In this document: positions 21,685 through 31,200 of the stretch, one piece after another
Layout: each line of letters begins with the position of its first letter
Position numbering within the stretch: the stretch's first letter is position 1
From: Nemertoderma westbladi
Lineage: Eukaryota > Xenacoelomorpha > Nemertodermatida > Nemertodermatidae
DNA: 64,000 nt
Reading direction: 5' to 3'
Assembly: GCA_032718475.1 (NCBI GenBank)
Contig: JAUCBJ010006803.1
Location: 1-64,000 of the forward strand
The notes under the pieces: model-generated
Database searches by the model: none
Told to the model about the DNA's origin: nothing
The model's input: the letters and a program-made list of their open reading frames with translations, nothing else
Program-made: the position numbers and the translations under genes

Positions 21685-22405
21685 TGTAAAAGCTTTTGCG
21701 TAATTAACCGGTTATTTTCCCGTAAAGTACTCTGTACTTAACTTTACTGCTTTTGCTGTCGGTTGTTCATTATATTTGTTGATGAAATATTATATCGGAA
21801 TACTGATCAATAGTCAGACACCCCAATCTTCTTGATATACTAAAGGTTAGAGAGACCGGTTACATATAAACGATTGCGTCCTATGTTAAGTGGTTTGAAG
21901 TGAATCTAATGCTATTTCATAGGCCCGACATAAATTGTATGTTGCTCTCTTTATACGTGACTAAATTTAGTGAAGGTCGGCAGATTAGTGTGCAGTATTG
22001 TGCAGCATTGTGTATGATTGTAACTGATAACAAAGCATCTCCTAAAGAATGCGCCATATACGTGAATCTATAGCCTTTTCGTTGTGTCTAGTTTAAGTCA
22101 TAACTCTGTTTACATATTTAGAGCGCCACGTCCTAAAGGAACTGTTAATATTTCCCGAAAGTGAATAATATTTGTCAGAGATTATATATTACGATCAGTC
22201 GAATAATACAGTAGGCTTACACCATCAATCATTAAGCTTCCAAATTCAGTCTCCCGGGTATATCCAGCGGGTGAATGATTGCGCATAGACTGGCTTCGGC
22301 TAATGTAGTGTATCAAATACTCGTCATAGGCTAAAGACTATATATCATCTAAAAGACATCCTAATTTGGCAGGTTAAACTGTCAAAGGTCTTAAAAGCGC
22401 AAACA
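21685..22405 (+). repeat. E2 5' LTR (internally deleted)
   Basis: It begins TGTAAAAGCTTTTGCG and ends AAAAGCGCAAACA. Compared with the 3' LTR it lacks about 476 bp just after AAAGTACTCTGTA. Over the shared ~720 bp I count only two or three differences. Confidence 0.9.
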
Positions 22406-23947
22406 ATAACAGATATTTGGTTCTGATTGCGGTGTAGGCAATAAATACAGTTTAATATTGTTTTGGTAAAAACAATAACAGATAGTGCTTCTAGATTGCG
22501 GTGTAAGCAATCTAGTCGAAAGTACCGGTCGACCGGTAACCAGTAGGCCTGACTGCCTGATCATCCGGACCGGTACCTACAGCAGTACAGGTACAACAGT
22601 ATTATTCGATTGTGGTATTGTATACCGGTAGGCTGTTTAAGAGATTAGGGACTGTACACCCCTTGTTTCTTTTGGAGCTTACTTATTTCTGTCAGTTTTA
22701 TTTATTTGTAGGCCAGTATTGAGCAGAAGGCATGTAAGCCTGCTCAGATTGTACAGATAATTTGTAGGCTTGACTGTTGTCTAACTGTTGTTAAGTCTGA
22801 ACGGATTGCAGTGTGTGTAGAGCATCTGTCCGATAAAGTGCTAGTTAGGAAAGTAGGGGCTTCAAGTGCTGTGAGGTAAACCCCCTGTGAAAGAATAAGT
22901 CGTACTACTGGGTTAGAACGCATACTAACTAATCATTTCGGAGTCTGCATATACTGTAGTGTATTTAGGCTTGATAGTAGTCTGCCATCGTTTGGTCTGT
23001 ACTTTGTTTGTGTAGTCTGTACGGGTAGCGTATAATTTTATTTAGATAATTTGTAGGCTGGATAGTTGTCTGGCTGTTGTTGGGTTTGAGGAAATTTCGG
23101 TGTGTGTAGAGCATCTGTCCGATAAAGTGCTAGTTGGGAACGTAGGGGCTTCAAGTGCTGTGAGGTAAACCCCCTGTGAAAGAATAAGTCGTACTACTAG
23201 GTTAGAACGCATACTAACTAATCATTTCGGAGTCTGCATATACCGTAGTTTGTTTAGGCTTGATAGTAGTCTGTCAGTATTTGGTCTGCATTTTGTTTGA
23301 ATAGTCTGTACGCGTAGCGTAATATTTATTATTCAGAGTTTATGCGATTATTCGCAACATTCATATCCCCAAGTTTATTCCTACAGTAATTGTGTTTGTT
23401 ATACATACCGTTATAGTTAAACTAACCCCGGTACTACATCAGGGCTGCTCGGCGTAGGTAAAGACTGGAGATTTTGTGCTTTGGTCACTCCGGCAGATAC
23501 CGTGGTTCTTTTAACTGTTCAAGTATTTTTAACTACTAATTATTTGTTGTACAAGTACTTGTACCTAATTTAGGGTTTAGTGTACTGTACTTTCCGAAGG
23601 TGATTAGTGTGTAGGCAGTATATTTGTGTTGTAAAGTGGTTAATAGGCACGTTGGTTCTGGTAGACCGCGGTAATTAATCTCTAGGTAGGAACACTCCGT
23701 GATACATAACGTAGTACCTATAGCGATACGGTTATAGGTCGTCAGACGGTGGTATTTTCCTATCTGGACAACGCAGTATATTTACTACTACTTATTATTT
23801 TCAAATACCGTAGTAACCTGTCCGTTGTAATAACCAGATATTCTAACCCTTTGTTAGGCTGGTTAGTAGACTTCTTGTAAAATTACCCTAAAAATTCGCA
23901 TTTGTGTATTTGTAATTAAATTTTTGTGTTTATTTAGAGATTGTAAT
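22406..23947 (+). other. E2 leader, part 1, with a duplicated 289-bp unit
   Basis: This is the untranslated leader after the 5' LTR. A unit beginning AGATAATTTGTAGGCT starts at 22755 and again at 23044; both copies contain AGAGCATCTGTCCGATAAAG. The same two-copy arrangement exists in E1. No long frame is present. The leader is interrupted at 23943-23947 (GTAAT) by E1 and continues from 37003. Confidence 0.8.
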
Positions 23948-25135
23948 TGTTCGCGCTTTCAGACCTTTGGCAGTTTAACCCGCCAAATTAGGATGTCTTC
24001 TAGATAATAAATCGCTTTAGCCTCTAACAAGTATTTGATTCACTACACTAGTTGAAACCAATCTGTGCGCGATCATTCACCCGTTGGATATACCCGGGAG
24101 ATTGATTTCGACAGCTTAATCGTATTGCTATGTAAGCCTAATGTATTATTCGACTGACAGTATTATATAATCTCTGACAATATTATTCACCTTCGGGGAA
24201 TATTAACAGTTCCTTTAGGACGTGGCGCTCTATCTATATAAACAGAGTTATGACTTAAACTACTCACAACGATATGGCTTAGTTACAATTCACATATATG
24301 GCGCATTCTTTAGGAAATGCTTCGTTATCAGTCTCACTCATACACAATGCTGCACAATACTGCACACTAATCTGCCGATCTTCACTGATTTTAGTCACAT
24401 ATAAAAGGAACACGGACCGAATCATGTAGGGTCTATCAAATAACATTAGATTCACTTCAAACCACTTTAACATAAGTCACAATTGTTATATGTAACCCTT
24501 CTCTCTTACCTTCGGTATATCAAGAATATTGGGTTTCGGGGTTATTTATCGTTATTCCAAATATAATAATTCATCAACCATATTATGAAGAACTGACAGT
24601 AAATAGCAGTATAACAATATAAAGTATGCACAGGTTGTTTGATTAGGTATGGTATGTTATGTTGTGATAAATGCAGATAACGGATATATGTCCTTATAAT
24701 TAAGCCTACTAGTGTAGGGCTAAAGCCGTTCTTCCTGGCTTAGAATCACCAACAACACTAAAAACTGATAAGAATAACTATAAGAATACCAGCTACCCTT
24801 ATTCTACAAAGATCTCACCCACCACAGAGAATGAGCATACAGATAGGAAATTCAGTTCAGTAGATCTGTGATAGGTCAAAATCAAAACCAACTCAAATCC
24901 TATTGGCAGATACAGAAAGCAGGGCTATGGGGCAACGTGGCAATATCAGCCGTTAGCCGTCGTCATGGTAGCGACACTGTTTTCAAGAGTATCGAGCTTT
25001 TACGTCACGAAATTGAAGATTATGTCCTCTAAAGTACAAATACAGAAGAAATGGCTTTTATGTCCTCCAAAACACCAGTACAGCAAGGACACTTTACGGG
25101 GATAATAACCGGCTAATTACGCAAAAGCTTTTACA
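23948..25135 (-). repeat. E1 3' LTR
   Basis: TG...CA LTR of 1188 bp. By eye it differs from the 5' LTR by one substitution near 25009 and a loss of about 35 bp near 25091, between AC repeats. A TATA-like TATATGTGAC (minus strand, near 24400) may be the promoter core. Confidence 0.9.
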
Positions 25136-25143
25136 CCGCTCCC
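25136..25143 (-). other. E1 polypurine tract
   Basis: GGGAGCGG immediately precedes the 3' LTR on the minus strand. The same bases precede the E2 3' LTR at 45742-45749. The short purine run and its position fit the plus-strand primer. Confidence 0.55.
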
Positions 25144-25213
25144 AGAAAATGGGATTTAAGTCTATAAAATATAACAAATCACAGTTTCTAAAATATAAAG
25201 ATACTCTAAACAG

Positions 25214-26545
25214 TTAGTCTTTCTTACGCAGACGGCGTTTACGCAGTTTTTTTGAGGCTAGCAAGAGTCCTTTTCTCTTTGGGGCGAGCCACTTTACTAG
25301 GAGGGCTATAAATCCTGGGTGAAGGGTGCAATATGATTGTATCAGAAGGTGTAGGATTATGGTCGGGGTATCCGCCGTTTCGATATGCTTCTCCTCGAGC
25401 TGATTTTCCTCCGCTCGTAGCTGGATACGTTCATCCAAAACTCTCGCAGAGAATAGGGTTTTCTAAGCTTGATATCTTCTTAGAGATTCGAGATTTCCCA
25501 ATCGAACTGAGATAAGGCCAATTCGTTTATCGATTGGACTTACTGTTATAACTTACGTTTATCTGAACAAACGCAGGTTTCTTTTTTGATCTTTATAGAA
25601 TAGCGTTTAACTCGTTTCGTACAACGCTCTCCTTCACCTTGATGAAGGGTTGTATCGCGTTAAACGGGAACGACCATACGGTTGGATAGTGATATTAGGT
25701 GTCCGCGTCACAATCCGGCTAGGTAAGATGGGCGGCTAGCTAGAAATCACTATCGGAGTGTTACCGATTAATTGTTAGGGTAGCACTAGATCTTTGAACA
25801 GTGAATACAGTCCGCGAGGATCCGCGACACCACCAGGATCGCAGGTCTGAGGTCCAACTAAGGAATGAGGAGGTTTGACCGAGTATTCCGGGACTCTGAT
25901 CGTAGGTTTACTCCAGGATCGTTCGAGCCGAGTGAGCATAGGTGATACGTCAAACAAGTTTGGCTCGAAACTCCAATAAATATAACGAGCACAACTGTGT
26001 TTAACACAACGTTTCCGTGGATGTTTATGTCTTTCCGTTTATTAGTTGGGTCTAGGGCATTTATCGTAATAATACCAAAGACGCACGTCTGGTAGGGGAA
26101 ACGCGGGTGATATTTATTTGTTGTTACAATGCTTCTATCAAGAATTCCAAATATACGTTGGAGTTACCGCGTTTATTTGTTTCTTTAGTGTCTTTTCTTT
26201 CGAGTCGATTTCGAATAGAATTTTCGCATTCGAAATTCAGTTTATGGTTCCGACTCCGCTGGGCAGGATATATAGTCGACATAGTCCGTATTGTGTAAAT
26301 CGATAGGATGACCAGTAGTTAAGAAGCCCATATACGTACCATTACGCTGCGTATATCGAGCAGCGAATTTTCTATAGTCCAACTCGCGCGAGCTGCTCTT
26401 GGGACATTGGCGGTTCGATATAACGACCATCGTCCTCTGCAGCAGTTGGACTAACGTCGCCGCGTATTAAGCTATCAACAAACGCTTGTAAAAGTAGAGT
26501 ATATCGCTCCCCGATACCAAGACCATCTTCTATCAACTCCGTCAT
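25214..26545 (-). pseudogene. E1 second ORF, unknown function, broken
   Basis: Open blocks align in order with E2 44157-45671. They begin at the ATG of MTELIEDGLGIGERYTLLLQ (26545), continue with GFLTTGHPIDLH (about 26320) and FDVSPMLTRLERSWSKP (25957-), and end in a charged helix plus a very basic tail, SKKLRKRRLRKKD (25214). Frameshifts and stops separate the blocks. I do not recognise the family. It shows no obvious signal peptide or membrane span, so an envelope origin is not supported. Confidence 0.5.
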
Positions 26546-28200
26546 ATCTGCTATATATGAGTTTATCCATATTATAATGAGTTTATATTTAGGCGAGCGG
26601 GCGTCGCTGCCTACCCCAATCAACCCCCGGACAGTACGAGATCCTCAGCGCCGATGTGTCGTCGCCACTGTACTTTCGCCAACGACGTAGCCGCACAATG
26701 ACAACGACAACCGGCACAAGTCACTCGACTGTCCGTCCCAAAGGCTTAGATACACCTCAGGTTCTTACTGGAGAGTTAGGGTTACTTTCACAATTGCGAC
26801 TCGCTACTGTAAACACACCTTAGTAGTAACATTCGCCTATAAACTCACAAATACCACACACACAACTTGTCACAAATTACACACACTCGGGTCACTTGTC
26901 CGTTAGTCAATGCCTTCCAGAATGTCACTGTATTATTATGTATCCTTGGATACTATCAGTGCACTATTTATTCCCTATGCTATTCAATGGGACAAGCTTT
27001 CTATTGTTCTCTTAACTCAATTCTAATTCTAGCGTGGTTGTTGCTATGGTGACATTATGTAAAGCTAGCGGTAGAATTAGGGTAATTCCAATGCATACAG
27101 ATCTGGGATGTTATTTAATAGTAATTCTTTAATAGTCAATGTCCTGTTTTATACATGACTTTATGAATTTTATCGGCTATTGACTATGTTTGGGAGACTT
27201 CGCACACTCATACTCATAATAAGATAAATCTCCGCTCCCTTGATCTATTAATTAATGGAATTTTGGGAATGTTATAAATTGCGTAAAAATGGCAATTTAT
27301 TAAATTCATTAAAAGGCATGAATTTAAATTTATTCCCTGAAATTTTATTATTTGATAATTAAATTGACATATTTTGATTCTAGAACATGTCTGGGGACAC
27401 AAGATCCTTAATTCTATGACAATTGTCTTTTTAAGAATATCGGTAAATGCTACGATATCTTAATTGACTAGAATTGTTGAAGGATCTGAATTTTACAGAT
27501 TTTGATTTATTAGATTTGCAAATATTAAATAATTAATATTTGAGATGGGCACCAATTTATTCCAGAACTTGTCTGGGGACGTTAACCACTGATTCTAAAA
27601 TTTGTCTTTCAAGTATATCGGTGGGTGCCGCGATATCTTAATCGACTAGAATTACAGATGGTCAAAAGGTTTAACAGATTTATGTGCGTTTTACGCTACT
27701 GTTAGAGGGACATCACGCTACTATATGTATTATTATATACGGTATGAGAGCAATATCGCACGAAGCAATGTCAGTGTGAAGAGGCAAGTCGTTTCCAAGG
27801 TCTACCCAGAGCTTGGTTTAGCCGAGACACGAGGATCTGAACTTTGCATTCCTAATACTCTGCCTACCAATAATACTTAAATATAGTAGTGGCTTTATTG
27901 TACTTTAATAAGTACGGACATTTCATCTTACTGTAGTCACGTATTTATAATATGATACGGACAGTAAGGAAAGAGGAAAAGAATTATTTCTTGCCGTCGC
28001 ATTAAATATAATATATACGTAATTAAGTAATAAACGCGAATATATATTGCACTAATCTACTAAATAATCGCTAAAATAACATTCTACTGAATAAAATTAA
28101 AGAAAACGATTATAATAAAATTACATAGTAATACATACAGAAATATAAAAATAATAAAATAATATAAAATAAAAGAGTCACACACCCACTCCATATGTTG
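26546..28200 (-). other. E1 AT-rich spacer with a diverged direct repeat
   Basis: No gene is seen between the two ORFs. A roughly 100-bp unit occurs twice (about 27378-27480 and 27559-27655), sharing TGTCTGGGGAC and CGATATCTTAATYGACTAGAA. E2 has the same pair at about 43075-43180 and 43240-43340. Confidence 0.6.
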
Positions 28201-31200
28201 TTACGTTATGGAGTCCCTAGATGTTTGAAGGATTAGGGAGGTGGTCGTGGGAAGAGAATCTTGCCTTCCACAGTTTCCGGAGAGTCCTCCATTCCCTTCC
28301 GGTAAACACAAACGACCGACTGGGTGATTGAGTCGCTGCATCCCGAATACAATTCCAGGTTTCCTCTTCATCCTGGAATAGTGACGATAGAAGCATCGCT
28401 CTAAGTACACGACGGCCTTACAAAGCCGATTCCAGGAGCTATAGTGGTCCGTCGCTCCCTGCAGGAGAGGTGAGAGTCCCTGCGAGACGTCTGATGTTCC
28501 AGAGCTCCAATCGCTCTCTCTGATCTTCATGAAGGATCCACTCGCGGTGGGGAGGTCCAGATCCACGGCGTCGTCCCTGGCAATATGTAATACCGACAGA
28601 TCTATCCCGGGTTCAAATAACTCCGCTCCACCCGTCCGGGTTTTAGGTTTAACTTTCTCCGCTCCCTTGGCTGGTCTAATCTCAGTCGGAGTAAGATGGG
28701 GAGGCCATTCATCCTCCTTACTCAGGAAGTCGGGTTCACCTAACCGGTCTGTAGTATCTGTCAGTTCTTGAGGAGTTGCTCCTCTGGAAGCGATGTCAGT
28801 TGGATTAAACTTCTTGGGGCAATATCTCCATTGATCTACATTGGAGCTAATATCGTCATTATCTGAGGAGTATGGTGTTCCCTCAGTTGGGTCGTCTCCC
28901 TCACTAGTATCATCTTCCCATTCACTCACCTGGCAGACGCGATCTTGAAGCAGTCTTTCTCTGAGCGTTCTACGGGAAGGTCCAGTAAGGTACCAACCTA
29001 CTCTAGTTCTTACCGCATAGGTCTGAAGTGGTTGCGGTTGAGTAGGTCGTTTCTCTAATGTCTCCAGCGCCTCATGCGCGTTTTGACCGATTAATATTTG
29101 TACTCCAGGATAATCGGTGTCGAATCTAGGGATGTTAAGTTGTTGCGCATGATCATCTTCGTCCCAATTATAAGGTTCCACTTGGGTGGTAGCGAAGTTC
29201 TTTATTGCCACCATTTTTACTGACCTTATACTGTATTCTCCTAGTTTATCCTGTGGAGTGGACAACTCACCTATATAATAGTCGGCAGCTACAGTAGAAT
29301 TCCAAACCTGCATGATCCCTGACATGTTTAGCTTGGTTCGGAACTTGGGTTGTCCAGCAAAGATGACTTCGGCTAGTTCTTTATCGATGAATGTTCCTGT
29401 GCTACCGGAGTCCAGGAGGGCGTTCACTATATAGCTCTTCTGAGGTCCGTGAACCCGTAACTGGACTACAGGAAATTCTCGGATTCCTATATTGGAAGTT
29501 GGCGCTTTCCAAGATGGTTGTTGATCTGAAGTAGTTAGGGTGAGGTCGCTGTCTGTGTCTTTCTCATACATGAGTGCTCGATACACTGCGGTGGTGTTTA
29601 TTAAGTAACAGGATTCGTTTTCGTCGGAGAACTCGTCCGTATAGAATCCTTCCATCTCAGATTGATCAGTGTCGTTCACATCACTGAATTGGACATGTAG
29701 TTCGGACTCACTTACCTGACTCGGGCTGTTTCGTTCGAATTCCGTGTGCAACAAGATATGATGTTTTGCGCCGCACTTCGCACACCTTGCGTCGGAGTAA
29801 CAGGTTCGCCGTTGGTGTCCTCGTCTGAGGCAATTATAACACAACCGCTTATCCCACATGACTTCACGTCTATCCTTTAGTGATTTCCTCAGGAATTTAT
29901 CACACGCATTTAAACGGTGGGGCCCGTCGCACAGCACACATTTCGGCTTGATGTTACTTACTTTAACCTGTGCTATGTGGTGCACACTTGTTCTTTCCTC
30001 GGGCTTTCTCACCTGAATTCTTTTAGGAGACGTAGGAAGGGTTTTTTGTACCGGTTCCCTTCTGTCATTGGGTCGAGACTCGGATTTACTTACCTGATCT
30101 TTAGGCATTTTATTGACATAATAAGATCTGTCAGTGTCTTTCCTGCTGTCCTCTCCTTGAGAAGTTTGGCTTTCACCGTCGTCGGTATAACATACTGGTG
30201 TTACCCTTCTCCTAGAAACGGGTTTCTCACTTACCTTGTTTTCCAATGTCTTCTCTCTGGACTGCCTTAGGAGCTGTAATTTCACTTCTCTATCTAAGAA
30301 TGACATGAGATCAGTCATGGTAGGGTCTCGTCGTTGTTGTTCCATCATATATAACACCTTCTTGCCCCAGCGTGTACCTACTCCACCCTTGGGCAAAGTA
30401 GATGCTAAGGCTCCTACAACCATAGAATTCTGGTATTCATGAGACTTACCTAACCAATCTAGTTGTCTACAGATCTCCTGAATCTCATCGGAAAACTCTA
30501 TAATCCCGCTGCTAAGAAACTTTCGGGGCGCCATTAATTTCGCATATAAATACCTAGCTATGTTAGTCCTATTACCATACCTGATGTTTAGTGTATCCCA
30601 AACTTGTCTTAATCCATCTGGATGTCCAATAAATTTTAACGCCATTGACTTGGGAGATCCTTCCAAGCACTCGATGAGGAATCTAAGTTTCTCTCCATTA
30701 GATAGCACAGAGTTCTGTATGTTATCTTTGTAATATTCATTAAAAGGTAACCATTTCATCTCATCTCCATTGAACTTGACGATCTCTCCCACCTTTACCG
30801 CTTGCCGGGCTTCGGTTCTAGCCATTTGACGCGTAAAACTTTCTTGAGCCATCGTATTATTGAATATAGAATTATCGGTATATAAATTTCTCGGATTATG
30901 ATCAGGTCTATAAGGAATATTATTATCAACAGGTTTATAATTACCCTGAATAGGGTTTACTATAGGAGTTTCTACTTCACTAGCAGTATGGATGCGTGTA
31001 GGCTCCACACCTTGCACATGAAATACTTCAGACCTAACGGGTTGACACATTGTTACAGGGGGTGGTGTTATACCCCTTTGTATGTTCACTAATTTATCGC
31101 ATTCTAACGCGATACTTTGCTGCACCTTTTGCAACTCTAACCTACTTTCCCTTACTGTTCCCTTGAGCTGCTGAACAGTCTCTTCCATTTCCCGGACCTG

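Noticed and set aside
24222-24473. Small ORFs inside the LTRs, identical at 36053-36304
   Set aside because: Their identity simply reflects the near-identity of the two E1 LTRs; the E2 LTRs do not keep the frames clearly.
21685-25135. DNA transposon with long terminal inverted repeats (TGTAAAAGC...GCTTTTACA)
   Set aside because: The apparent inverted repeats are the E2 5' LTR and the reversed E1 3' LTR. Each end pairs with its own partner LTR and 5-bp duplication elsewhere.
25278-25296. Copy of the hairpin-headed repeat (GGGGCGAGCCAC) inside E1
   Set aside because: The match is short and lies within coding sequence of the second ORF (WLAPKR), also present in a variant form in E2; probably chance.
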